NCBI GenBank assembly: GCA_024803745.1
Contig: JANJXV010000039.1
Coordinates: 8,958,001-9,022,000 of the forward strand
Direction of reading: 5' to 3'
Source of the DNA: Megascapheus bottae
Taxonomy: Eukaryota; Chordata; Mammalia; Rodentia; Geomyidae
DNA length: 64,000 nt
Shown here in pieces: positions 43,691 through 55,900 of the stretch. The position numbers were made by a program, and so were the translations under genes. Each line of letters opens with the position of its first letter. The first letter of the stretch is position 1. A model generated the notes under the pieces. The model did not search any database, was not told the DNA's origin, and saw only the letters and a list, made by a program, of their open reading frames with translations.

Positions 43691-44450
43691 ACATCCTGGG
43701 TCGTCCAAGCGGCTGGAGACCCCGCTTCCGGGCCCATCACCCAGCAAGCGAATCCTCCAGTGACTCGGATGCCGGTGTGGACGGGACGTTTTGCGGAAGC
43801 TCAGGGCCAGGCCCATTATGCAACCCCGAAAAGGCTGTCTTAGGAAACGAGCACATTTCCCAACGAGAGCCCTAAGGGTGGGGAAACCGAAGCACGGGCG
43901 CTGAAGCTGTTCAGGGACGCGGCGGGTCGCGATCGGCCACGACTGGGGCCTGGGAGGGTCGGAGAACCCGGACGCGAGGTGCGGGGTAACCGCCGGGACG
44001 GATTCTCCCTGGAGCAGGCACGCTCACGGACATGCCGAGTCACCGAGAGAAGCCACGCCCCCGACGGCGAGACCACGCCTCCACCGGCGACGCGCAGCGG
44101 CGATCACGCGTTGCCCTGAAGAGGCAGGGGGCGCAGGTGGGGAGGAGGCGCGCCCGCGTGCGCGTGTGAAGCGGCACGTCCGGAGCTGCCGGTCTTATCT
44201 TGCGCGTGCGCAGTGCGCCTGCGTTGAGTCCCGAGAGCTCTAGGAAACGATTGGGTCTGCACGTCTGGGATGGTCTCGGGGAGCGTCAGTGCGCATGCTC
44301 CAGACTTGGGTCTGGGAGGGGGAGGCGGGGGCGGCGGCGGCGGCGGCGGCTTAGCCGTGCACATGCGCACACCCAGTGCGGATGGGGTGGGCATCTAGGC
44401 TCGTGTTTGTGTACGCAGTGTTTTCCGCAGTTATTCATTGCTGGGGTCAG
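43690..44450 (+). promoter_or_regulatory. Orphan CpG island with NRF1-like sites
   Basis: A CpG-dense block 2.1 kb upstream of GPI that overlaps no recognised exon. It holds GCGCGTGCGCA (about 44200-44210), further TGCGCATGC-type sites near 44290 and 44362, and a GGC run at about 44333-44350. On the plus strand it ends in CAG followed by GTAAGTG (junction 44450/44451), a near-ideal splice donor. It could also be an alternative upstream GPI promoter on the minus strand. Confidence 0.7.
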
Positions 44451-45539
44451 GTAAGTGTGGTTTCCAGGAAAATGTACTCAGCAAAGGCCTGTGTAGTCCG
44501 ATGCGCTGTTCCTCATATTAATTCCGTAGTCCTGGTGTCATTCTGGTGATCTTTTTCCTATCAGTCCTGGGTCTTGAACTTAGGGCCTGGGAGCTGTCTA
44601 TATTTTTGCTCAAGGCTAGTACTCTACCACTTGAGCCACACCTCCGTTTCCAGCTATTTGGTGGTTCAATGGAGATGGGTGTTAAAGATTTTCCTGCTGG
44701 GGCTTGCTTCAATCCTCAGATCTCCACCTCCTAAGTAGCTAGGATTGCAGGTATGAGCCACTGATGCCTGGCTACATATTCTTTTAAGCCAGCGAGAGAG
44801 CCCCTTTTCCTTTTCAGTGTATGAGAATTAGAAAATAATGGCTTAACACTTTTCCTTTATCCCAAGTTGCTTGGCAGGTGGTGTGAGCACATCCTACAGA
44901 CTTGCTCCTTATTCTAGTGGGAGGAACATACATGCACACAGGGTAATGTACTGTTAGAAGATGAGCACTGACCCCAGAGAATCCATGGGACCTACAGGCA
45001 GGCTGGCTGCGGGCAGGGGGCAAGGCTATGTGGACAAGAAGTAGAGTAGGATAGCAAGTAAGGAAACTTCTGCCAATGGCCATTTGGATATTTATACATC
45101 ACTCATGAGATGTAGATTTATTGAATTTTGCCTTAAGGAAAGATCCTAGATTTATTGAATTTCAAATACCATCTGGTGATGTCTTGGTAGGGCCAGGACA
45201 AATGATTTAGTGGCAATTTACAGTTGGTGCTGGTGACTCCTGTCTGTCATCCTAGCTACTAGGGAGGCCAAGATCGGAGGATCATGGTTCAAAGCCAGCC
45301 CAGGCAAGGAAGATGTTTTTCTTTTTTCTTTTCCAGTCCTGGGGCTTGAACTTAGGGCACTGTGCAAGGCTAGCAGCTACCACTTGACCCACAGTGCCAC
45401 TTCCAGCTGTTTCTGTTTATGTGGCAGTAAGGAATTGGACCCAAGGCCTCCTGCACATCAGGTAAGCACTAATCACTCAGCCCAAGAAAGGTCCTGAGAC
45501 TTATCTCCAATTAACTATTCAAAAGCCAGAGGTGGAGGA

Positions 45540-45650
45540 AGAGACTGGGAGAGGAGGGAATGGTAGACACTATACACTGTACAAAAGGAAATGCACTCAT
45601 TAGCTGACTCATGTAATTGTATCCCTCTGTATATAAAAAAAAATCAGTAA
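45540..45650 (+). mobile_element. LINE-3'-like short element
   Basis: Copy with AAATGCACTCATTAGCTGAC, TCATGTAATTGTATCCCTC and TGTATATAAAAA, following a family B tail. Confidence 0.5.
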
Positions 45651-45715
45651 AGTACTAGCCTTAAACAGATAAAGACATAGTATTGGTACAAGAAAAACAT
45701 AAAAACACCAAAAAA

Positions 45716-45920
45716 GGGCCGGGAGTTTGGCCGAGTGGTTAAAGTGCTTGCCTAGCATGCGCGAAGACCCAGGTTCGATTCCTTGCTACCACATACATAC
45801 AAAAACGCTGAAACTGGTGCTGAGGCTCAAGTGGTAGAGCTCTAGCCTTGAGAAAGTCCAAGGACAGTGCTCAGGCCCTGAGCTCAAGCCCAGGACTGGC
45901 AAAAAAAAAAAAAAAAAAAA
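45716..45920 (+). mobile_element. Young family A SINE
   Basis: Nearly identical in layout to the 8193 copy, including TTTGGCCGAGTGGTTAAAGT and a long A/CAA tail (45901-45950), suggesting recent insertion. Confidence 0.75.
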
Positions 45921-47379
45921 ACAACAACAACAAAAAAAAACACCAAAAAAACTTTAACTGTGAGAAAATGGGTATTCTCACCTAATAGACTTGAGTTTCA
46001 AGGACAAAGACATTTACTATGCATTCTTGATTTCTAGCAAGGAGCCAAGGCCCTAGAAAATGATTAGGCCACTCCAAAAACAACTGATACTACTTGTCAG
46101 CTAGTCCTCCAATCCAACCCCACAGACACCCCCCACAGGCTATCCTGAGGAACTGCATGCTTCCTCTAGCACTCTGGAGCAGTGAGGTGGCAGCTGATCA
46201 TACCCTATGCATGTACATGGCTTTTTCAGCAGTCAGATGACCACTGGAAAAGATTTCTTTGTCTCCAGATGAGGATGTGGGTCACTTCAATGGCCACCTC
46301 ACCCATAGCCGGCTATCTTCTCCTGGTTCCAGGGCTGGCATGGGGCAGGGGCTCCCCAGATGGGAAAGGAGGCCCACAGCTGTCTACGTATCTCAAAGGC
46401 CCATGTGTGTCCTCCAGTTCTCAGGAGGGTAGAGGTCTCTAATGGTGCTGGTATAACATCTCTCTTGCTTCCATTCCCACCCTTGCACACAGCTGGAGTT
46501 ATGGGGCTCCTCTCATGCCCTGTCCAGTGAATGCTGGGTGGGTAGCTATGTTAAATAAGCACACACTGGAATAACTTTTTTTTCCCCCTTTTATTTTATA
46601 GCTTATCATGGGTCTTGGGCATGCTGAGCATAGGCTGTGCCACTAAGTGACACCCCCTGAGTTTCTGGAGTATTTCTTAGTACCACATGGTGGTTGCTAA
46701 GCAACTATCTTAGAGATCATCTAGAAGGCCCTCAGGGGATCTCAGCAAAGCTAGAGTGGAACTTATGCTTGTTGTTTACTTAATAATCTGACATCCCTAA
46801 ATTCATGTAAAAATTTCAGTGACATGCTGTTTTTCTGTAAATGAAATGCAGCTGAAATTTTGTAGTCCACTCCGTGTGGTTCTCAACCCAATCTTCCTTC
46901 TACATAGTAGGGTGGCAGGATCTGGTCACAGAGGTCTTCCTATCCCAGAGACAAGTCTCTTGGAACAGACTGGGTTCCTGCTGAGGAAGGACCCAGTGAT
47001 GGAGGAACAAAGGCAGGGTACAGCTCCCATGCTTCCTGGGGATATGGACCCTGGCAGAACCCAACCCAGACAGCGTGCTTGTATTCTCCAAGAAATCTCT
47101 GTCACCTCTGCCCCAGCTCCATTTGCACATGCAGAGGGCTGTACTGGCTCTGGCTCAGGGCAGCCAGTGTGAGGGCCTGTGATTGATTCTTTGTGCCTCA
47201 CCTGTCACTCCAACTCATCCTGACCGCCTGACAGGCCTCAGAATCAGAAGGCATGCTGACCTAAAAAGTCAACTCAGGCAAAGCTTGTCAAAGCCTTGAA
47301 TCAAGGCAGCTTCTGACTGCTGCCCTTTGTTTTAAATAAAGATGCAATATATTATTAAATGTATATATATATATATTTT

Positions 47380-49656
47380 AATAAAGCCAATAGTTATTTT
47401 ATTTATAGGAGCTTTCAAAGTAAGATACAAAATGTAGAGTTCCAGTTTGGAAGCATAGTAACTCTTCATCCGAAGTCCTGCAGATGTCTGAGCAAGACAG
47501 TCACACCTGCTCAGTCACGCAGGACACGTTCACTCCCACACACGCATACACACACACACACATTCACACACACATACATGCGCTTTGGCAAGACCTCTCT
47601 GCCGAGCGCAGCACCTGGAATCACCAGTGTTCAGAGTGGGCAGGGCTAGGAGCACAGCACCCGCACAGACTACACAAACAGCGCCCCACAGTCTCAGCTA
47701 TGGAGATGCAAGTACACGAAGTGTCTTCCTTAATAGGAGAGGGGAAGGTGGGGGGGGGGACAACAAATTGGAAGGTGACAATTAGACATGTCGCCTGTGC
47801 TGGGGAAGGGGGGCGAGAGCACAGAGGACTGACATATATCCAGGGTGAGGTGGTCTGGGGAGGCACTGTTAAAACCACAGTACTTCTAAAAGAACTGGAA
47901 GAAACACATTACTGAAGGAGATAGAAAAAACTATCTTACAAGGAAAAAAACCAGCCACAAGGAACTTTAACAGATTAGTGTGCATACGGTGACAACTAAC
48001 ACAGACAAGAGCCACGCAGGGTTGGTGCAAAACACGTGCCTGAAAAACTATGTACAAAACAGTTCTCTGTAAACATGGTGAGGTGAATGGAGCCCACGGT
48101 GGATGAAGGATGGTAGATCAGCAGTGGCATCCCCACATGGCAAAGACAACACCATACGAAAATCTCAGGGGGCGGGGCACATAAGCCGTATGGGTCCTCT
48201 AGGATTTGTGTTTGCGTGCATGTGTGTGCGTGTGATATGTGTACATACCATATATATTCTTTTTGGTATTTTTAAATATAAATTTACTTCTATCTGTAGA
48301 AAAATGAGAACATAAATGTGTCACTAAATCTTCGCTGGAAAAAGCTGATAATGGAGTTAGAAAGAATAAACCATTTATTAGTAGTTAAACATATATTAAA
48401 ATGGTTTAATGATTTAAGAAAATATAAAAAAAATATTAATACTGTCAAACTTCCATACCAGAAAATATCATGGATTTTTCTCAATTAGACTTTTTTCAAA
48501 GGTGAAATATGAAAAAAAATTAAATAAGATTTATATAAAGAACTTTCTGCAACCTCAACTAATAATACAGTGGGATGCCTAGTCTATCTAGATATATATT
48601 TATTATTTTTCAATTTAAGCACCATTCAATTCTTCTGGATCCATGCTGGCTGGAAAATATCCCCAAATCCACAGGATATTATCTATTTAATGGCACGTGT
48701 TAACTGAAGACGTGGTTTGTATGTTGCTTGTTTTTAGGACTTTTAACTGCTAACTACATCATGATTGGTTTGTCTTCTGAGCCAACTTGCAATGTCCCTG
48801 CAGCTTCAGGTGTGTATGTGTGTGCGTGTGAGGGGCCCCTGTAGCCCCTTCCCTGTGGCTCCCCATCTGGGACTGTGCCCACCCCTCTGGCCACATGTGG
48901 AAGGATGTGAGGGTGGCAGATGCAATCTCTGCGGGTAGTGGCTCATCTCTGAGCCCATCAGGAGTGCACATTCCACTTCAGCTTTCCCATCCTGCCTCTG
49001 CAAATCTGCTGAGGACTGCAGGGTGAGACAACTAACCAAGCCTCAGAAAACCCAGGCCAGTGCCTGCTTTTGATCACAAGATGTCTATGCTTATCCCACT
49101 GTTGTATGAAATTAAACGAAGTTAGTGTTGAGAGCAAACTTCCAGCCAGTAGATCTGGTATGTTAAAAGACCCATGGACATTTTAGGCAGGAGAGGTTTC
49201 AACCAAAGCCTATGTGAGAAACAGTTCTGTCAGTGATTGGTGTGCTCACCACCCAGTGTGTGGAGGAGGGAGGAGGAGAGACTTCTCCAAGAATGGTCAG
49301 TTTTGTTCTCAGCCTACAGGCCTCAGGCCATTGCACATGGCATGAGTAACTCCCTCAGACACCTGTTCTCCAGACGTGGCATCCAAACCACCTGAGGTGC
49401 TTACTAAGCATGAAGATTACTCAGCATCCCTGCTGAGCAGCGGACTCTCTTTCTTCAGCTGCTCCTCCCGGGTCTGCTGCCTTTCAAAGTCTGAGAAACA
49501 CGACTGAGCTGCCAACTGCCACTGCCCCCAAGGAATATTCCCCTCCCTGGGATTGGGGTGCACTGGTCCTATGGGGGAGCGGGAGGAGGCTGCTGTCAGC
49601 CCAGGTGCAGGGGCGCTCATCACCCCTGCTCTGGCCAACAGGCAGGCGTGCCCTGG
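47380..49656 (-). other. GARRE1: GARRE1 3'UTR, no recent SINE, AATAAA at 47398-47403
   Basis: From the GARRE1 stop to the minus-strand AATAAA at 47403-47398 is about 2.25 kb in which I see no family A or B SINE, unlike almost every other stretch this long. It is AU-rich in the centre (48240-48700), with several ATTTA cores on the minus strand and one Pumilio-type TGTACATA at 48056-48049. A CA-rich simple repeat is at 47538-47580. This supports one long terminal exon. Confidence 0.75.
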
Positions 49657-49974
49657 TCAGTACTGGGGCAGGTAGGCTGGCCTGCGCTCAGCCTTGCCAG
49701 GGAAGGCCTTGAAGGCCTTGGGTGCCGCCTTGTGTGCTGGTGGGGTCGGGGCTGGGGGCTGTGGCGGTGGTGTCTGCACGTAGCTGAAGGAGGTGGCACT
49801 GCAGTCGCCGGTTGCTGCCCACACTGGGGACTGCAGCATCTGCATGGTGTCATTCCACTGGCTGCCAGGGCTGGCGACGGCATAGAGGGGTGTGCCAGGG
49901 CTGGGCAGCGTGCTGGACAGTGGGGAAGGATGCTGCCAGGGTGCTTTGGGCGGCCATGTTTTGGTTTTGTTCTC
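49657..49974 (-). CDS. GARRE1: GARRE1 terminal coding exon
   Basis: 318 bp of coding sequence from [20 protein letters not shown] to RRPAYLPQY, with TGA at 49659-49657. Contains the conserved [19 protein letters not shown] block and a proline-rich segment. The acceptor is TTGTCTCCCAG. Confidence 0.95.
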   Translation of the reverse strand, partial: ENKTKTWPPKAPWQHPSPLSSTLPSPGTPLYAVASPGSQWNDTMQMLQSPVWAATGDCSATSFSYVQTPPPQPPAPTPPAHKAAPKAFKAFPGKAERRPAYLPQY

Positions 49975-52900
49975 CTGGGAGACAAAAGAGGTCCTTAGTA
50001 GGGATTTATCACATTTTCCCATGTCCCCAGATCTCTGGCCCTTCTTTCTTGGTAGGGGGTTGGGTGAGAGCTGTAGCCTTTCACAGCCTTGTCTACGAGA
50101 CTGGCTGTTACAGTGACAACAGTGTCACCATCCAGTATGGAAGACACTTACCAGGAGTGCAAAGCTGTATGTGTGCTTTCTGGGGAGAAATTGGGATTTG
50201 AACACTCACTGTTCTTTAGCCTTTACACTTAGGTAAATGGTGTACCACTTGAGTCAAGCCTCCACTTCTGGCGTTTTGGTGGTGAGTTGGAGCTAAGAGT
50301 CTCTAGGATTTGCCTGCTCAAGCGAGCTTGAAACTGTGATGCTCAGATCTGTCTTGTGGGTAGCTAGGATGACGGGCGTGAGCCCTGGCATTGAGCACTG
50401 GGCACTTGTGAGAGCAGCTTTGGAACCCGTGCCCACAGTACCTGGTTCATGTCCTCCACGGTGGGAAGGAGAGGTGGTGAAGGCAGCGTGCTGGTGTCCT
50501 GCTCTCCACTGCTATGCTTCCTGAAAGAATCAAGCACTCAGAGTGACAATGACCTAGCTTTCTGTTCAGATAAACTCTAGGGAGCCATCTAGGGAGCTGC
50601 TGGGCTCTGGGGTCTCCAGGCCCTGAGGTGTAGGTGAGAGGGTCTCCTTAGTAGCTAGGATTGCAGGTGTGAACACAGGCATGCAGCTTCCCACGTCATT
50701 CTCACCAAACTCATCTCTGTTTTTTTTTTTTGTTTCTCGTTTTTTTTCCCAGTCCTGGGGCTTGAACTCAGGGCCTGGGCACTGTGCTTAATGTATTCTG
50801 CTCAAGGCTAGCACTCTGCCACTTGAGCCACAGGGCCACTCCTGTTTTTTCTGTGTATGTGGTTCCAGGGAATCGAACCTAGGGGGAACACTAAGCCACA
50901 CTCTAGGCTAATTGTAGTCTTTTTTTTTTTGCCAGTCCTGGGCTTGGGCTCAGGGTCTGAGCACTGTCCTTGGGCTTTCTCAAGGCTAGAGCTCTACTAC
51001 TTGAGCCTCAGCACCACTTCTGGCTTTTAGCTATGTATGTGGTACCGAGGAATCAAACCTGGGTCTTCGTGCATGCTAGGCAAACACTCTACCACTAGGC
51101 CAAACTTCCGGCCCTAACTGTAGTCATTTTTATGACTGTGTATCTGCACATGCATTATCACTATCGAGGGTGAAAGGGAGTGAGACCCTTACCAGGAACT
51201 ACACAGCCTGCTGAGAAGCCTCATCAATGACAGCTCAGCTGCACCTTACAAGGCCCAGACCAGCACCCCTAGACCCTGTCTCTTGATTCCTGCTTTGCCT
51301 ATGACACCTGTGTTTCTGGCTACCACAAAACTGTTCTTTAAAAACCCAATCCCAACATTGTCATCTGGGCTACAAGCCTGCGTGGTAGCCTGAGAGGACC
51401 AGGACAGTTTGGCCTGTTGACAACTCCTCCTGAAGATGTTTTTTTTTTTTTTTTGGTGGGTCCTGGGGTCTTGAACTCTGGGCCTGGGCGCTGTCCCTGA
51501 TCTCTTCAGCTCAAGGCTACTGTCCTATCCTTGAGCCACAGCCCCACTTCTCCTTTTCTAGAGATTAACTGAAGATAAGAGTCTCTCGGTCTTTAGTGAC
51601 CAGGCAGAGTTTGAACCATGATCCTCAGATCTCAGCCTCCTGAGTAGCTAGGATTACAGGTGTGAGTCGCTGCACCCGGCTCTGAAGATGTGTTTGTTTT
51701 TTTTGCCAGTCCTGGGCTTGAGCTCAGGGCCTGAGTCCTCAAGGCTCAAGCTCTACCACTTGAGCTTCAACACCACTTCTGGGCTCCCAGGAGTAAGCCA
51801 TGGGTCATATTCTCATGTTCCCCTTCTCCTTGGCTTAGAAATCTCTTCTTACCTTCTCTGTTTGACTGCAGCCACAAGGTCAGGCCCTGAAAACATGGAG
51901 AACAGACTGTCCCCATTGGCTGAAGATGTCTCGTCACTGGAGCTGGCGGAGTCTCCTTGAGCACCTGACCAGCCACTGTGCAGGCCATCACTGAAAGTCC
52001 AAGATAGAAGTTGGTCCTGGGCCTCTGGCCAGCCAGTGAGACACTGACCCCACAGCCCCAAACCTGCCCTCTCTCCATCAATCTCATAACCCAATGGTGG
52101 GCTCCTGTTTCTCTCCCTTCCAGAATCCAAGGTCTTTCCTCTTCTCCCTTATTTCAAAAATAATACCTTTTATTGCCTTCAGAACCTTCTGGCTTGTATA
52201 TACATTTTAATATTATTTAGTGCCAGCACTGGGGCTTGAGCGCAGGGTGATTCTGTCGCTTAGCTTTTTCAATCACGTCTGGTGCTCTAAGTCTTGAGCC
52301 ATAGCTCCACTTCCAGCTTTTTACTGGTTAATTGGAGATAAGAGTCTTACAGACGTTCCTGCCCAGCTGGCTTCAAACAAGAACCCTCAGACCTCAGCCT
52401 TTTGAGTGGCTAGGATTACCAGTGTCTGGCTTCAGCACAAAGACTTAGATACAAACATGCTGGTGGCTCACGCCTGTAATCCTGGCTACTTATAAGGCTG
52501 AAATCTGAGGATCTCGGTTCAAAATGAGCCTGGACACAAAAGTCTATAAGACTTATCTCCAATTAATCACCAGAAAACTGGAAGTGGTGCTGTGGCTCAA
52601 AGAGTAGAATGCTAGCCTTGAGCTGAAGAGCTCAGGGACAATGCCCAGGCCCCAAGTTCAGCCTCATGACCAACACCGCCCCCCCCAAAAAAAGGGAAAA
52701 AAAAGATGCTGATTCAGGTAGAGGAGTGACTGAAAGTATGAGCTTGTAGTGTGACGTGTCCACAGGGACTGATCATACCACTTGGTGTCCTTCCTGAGCC
52801 TCTATTCACTTGAGTGGGGGTTTGGAACTGAACTCCCAACCACAGTGCACAAACATCCATGGGTCTCCCTTTCCCACAGACTCCACACAGGAACTTGGCT

Positions 52901-55900
52901 CCCCTATTGGAGTTAGCACTCACCCTTCTGTGAAGAATTCTGGAAGAGGCCAGGTCCGGTGGGCGTCCTCCATGGGTGGCCAGTTGCCTCGGGTGTGGCC
53001 TGGTCGGCGACCATGTTGGGAATGCCGCTTCTGCTGCATTGCCTGGCTCACTCCTGCCACATAGCGTGCAAACTCTGGGTCTGAGCCCACTGTGTTGAGA
53101 TAAAGGAACAGACAACGGGTGGGAGACAAATCAGCCTCTTGGTTTCTTTCTCTCTGAGGGCGGGCTGGTCACATACACAATGAAATGTGCTAAGGAACTG
53201 GCAGCCACAGGCCCCAGAGTTGATTGTTGGCCATAGCCAATACCCAATAGGGAGAAATGGGAGTTTGGGCACTGAGGTTTCAAGTTGCGTGTAGTGCAAG
53301 CAGGGACTGTTAGGACCAAGGCCTCAAGTACAAGAGCCCCAGTACCAGCACGCGCGTGCCCATGTGCGCGCGCATGCACACACACGCACAGAGACATAAA
53401 GCCTCTTCTCACCAGTCTTCCCTATGCTTGCTAGATTAGCTTTATCTAAGCCTCTAGACAGGACAAAACCATCTTCAAATGAGGGGGACTGTTATTTCAC
53501 TTTAAGGAAGTAGCCGATAGGGCCTAAGAAATCCTCAGAGATATTGAAATAAGGTGAGGGGTGGGGAGGCCTCATGTACCTGCAGGGTCAAAAGGCAGAA
53601 TTTCTCCCAACATTCCAAAGACTCCATCGCTTTGGTCCCGGTTTGGCCAGGTGTTATTTCTAGGTCCTTGTGGCTTCTGTCCCAGAACCTCCGACATCAC
53701 ATTGTCCATATAGCTGCTCACTAGACCCAGGCTGTACAAGTCAGAACTGAGATCAGATATGCCTGGCCACTGGCCCAGAGGAGACAGACCTGCTCCCACA
53801 GGCTGTGTGGGCTGCTGGGGGGACCCATGGATCCATTTCCCTGGTGCCCGAGGCAGGGGCTGCTGTGGTCCAATGGGCTGGAGCAGGTGTTGATAGTATT
53901 GCACCTGGGGTGGCTGTTGCTTTGGAGACTGTGGCTGAGGGGCCAGACTTGGCTGGGATGTCAGCGGCGTGTGGGCCCCAGTCTGGGGTGGATGTGAGGG
54001 AGGGGGCATTGGCAGTGACGGCTGCTGTGACTGCAAAACTCCAGCCTTCTGCTCAGTCACTAAGGCTGTGGCAGCAGAATTACGCCTGGTCACCAAAGGG
54101 GAACCCTGATGTGACTGGCCCATGTTAAAGCCGGAGAGGAAATCGATCACCTCCTGCATCTCCTGATCGGTCGGTAAGTTCATGCCTTTCTCATCCTTGC
54201 CATCTTCCCCGGGCAGCAGGTTCTCCCGCCTCTCCAGGAGAAAACCATTGGCCATTGGATTACTGGAACTCTGAGCTGACTGGGAAGGGTCTGGGGTCCG
54301 AGGGAAACTGCCGATGGTCAGAATGCTCTGTAACCGAGTGTCTATGTTGCTAGGTATTTTGGCCTTCTCTTCTGAACAGCCAGCTATAGAGATGTTTTTG
54401 GAAGGGGTGCTTGGGATGGAATAGTTAGTGCTGCTGCTTGAGCCAGAACAGGAAGCTTTCTTGGTGAACCGGGAGGTCAGTTTGGAGAATGTCTTCTGCA
54501 GGCCGCCTGAAGATTTGGTGCCGTTTCCAGAAGGCAGATCAGCCGGATTCCCAAAGTCACAGACCTCCCTTTGGAGCTGGATCTGTATGCAGGGTAAAGC
54601 TTGTTCCCTATTTCAACAGGAAAAACAAAAAAGAAAATAATACCAAGGGTGCAGGGCTCCAGTAGCTCACTCCTATAATCCTATTTACTCAAGAGACTGA
54701 GATCTGAGGACCATGGTTAGAAGTCTCTAGTCCATGACTCTTGTTTTTATATTTTTTGCCAGTCCTGGGGCTTGAACTCAGGGCCTGGGCACTGTCCTTG
54801 AACACTTTTGCTCAAAGCTAGCACTCTACCACTTGAACCACAGCATCACTTCCAGCTTTCTCTGTGTATGTGGTACCAAGGAATCGAACCCCAGGGCTTT
54901 GTGCATGCCAGTCAAGCACTGTACCACTAGGCCACATTCCCAGCAACTTGAGTCAAGTGACTCTTACACCTAATTAACTACTAAAAAAAGGCTAGAAACC
55001 CAATAAGTTCCACTCCCAAACTCCTAGAGCTAATAAACCACTTTAGCAAAGTGGCAGGATTCAAAATTAACCTGCAAAAGTCTTCTTGTACACCAACAAT
55101 ACACAAACAGAAGGCAAAATCAAGAAAATGATTCCATTTGCAATAGCCCCCAAAAGAATAAAATACTTAGGAATTAACTTAACCAAAGATGTAAAGGAAT
55201 TATTTAATGAACACTATAAAAGCCTAATGAAAGAAATTAAAGAGGATACCAGGAAATGGAAAGACATCCCATGCTCATGGGTAGGGAGAACCAATATAGT
55301 GAAAATGGCCATACTGCCAAAATTAATATACGAATTTAATGCAATCCCCATCAAAATCCCAAAGACATTCTTTACTGAAATAGAAGAAGATACAATCCAA
55401 AGGTTCATATGGAACAAGAAAAGACCTAGAATAGCCAAAACAATTCTAGGCCAAAAGAGCAATGCAGGTGGTATTATATTACCAGACTTCAAACTCTACT
55501 ATAGAGCCATATATAATAACAAAAACAGCATGACATTGGCACAAAAATAGATCAGAAGATCAATGGAACAGAAGATCCAGAAATAAAACCACATACCTAT
55601 AGTCAACTTGTGTTTGACAAAGGAGCCAAAGATACACAGTGGAACAAACACAGACTATTTAATTATTGGTGCTGGCAAAACTGGGCAGCCACATGCACAA
55701 AACTAAAAATTGACCCTACCCTTTAGCCATGCACAAGCACTAACTCAAAATGGATCAAACACCTCAATATCAGACCAGAAACCTTGAAACTGCTATACGG
55801 TAGAGTTGGACAGACACCGGAACTCATAGGCATAAGCAAAAACTTCCTGAATAGAATCCCAAGGTTCCAACAGATTGGAAAGAGACTCGATAAATGGGAC

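Larger units (their letters stand above)
44451..46574. repeat. Spacer with SINEs and LINE-3'-like copy
   Basis: Minus B (44555-44775), plus B (about 45215-45535) split by a minus A (45320-45485), a LINE-3'-like copy (45540-45650) and a young plus A (45716-45920). 44780-45210 and 45960-46574 are unique. Confidence 0.6.
44200..47356 (+). ncRNA. Putative unannotated plus-strand spliced transcript
   Basis: Proposed from sequence signals only: start in the CpG island (about 44200-44290), donor at 44450/44451, a strong pyrimidine tract at 46575-46598 with acceptor AG at 46600-46601, and AATAAA at 47335-47340. The proposed second exon (46602 to about 47356) lies in DNA lacking recent SINEs. It contains a 117-codon open frame (46819-47172) with no family I recognise. 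The transcript would be antisense-convergent with GARRE1, ending about 25-45 bp from the GARRE1 end. Existence, start and coding status are all unproven. Confidence 0.25.

Noticed and set aside
44200..44454. 84-codon plus-strand frame in the orphan CpG island as a protein
   Set aside because: Arg/Gly-rich sequence from GC-rich DNA with no homology known to me; kept only as part of the possible transcript.
49558..49998. 146-codon plus-strand frame
   Set aside because: Antisense to the GARRE1 terminal exon, which has the conserved reading.
55086..55550. 154-codon frame as a host gene
   Set aside because: Reads LINE-1 ORF2 C-terminal sequence and is broken by frameshifts downstream.
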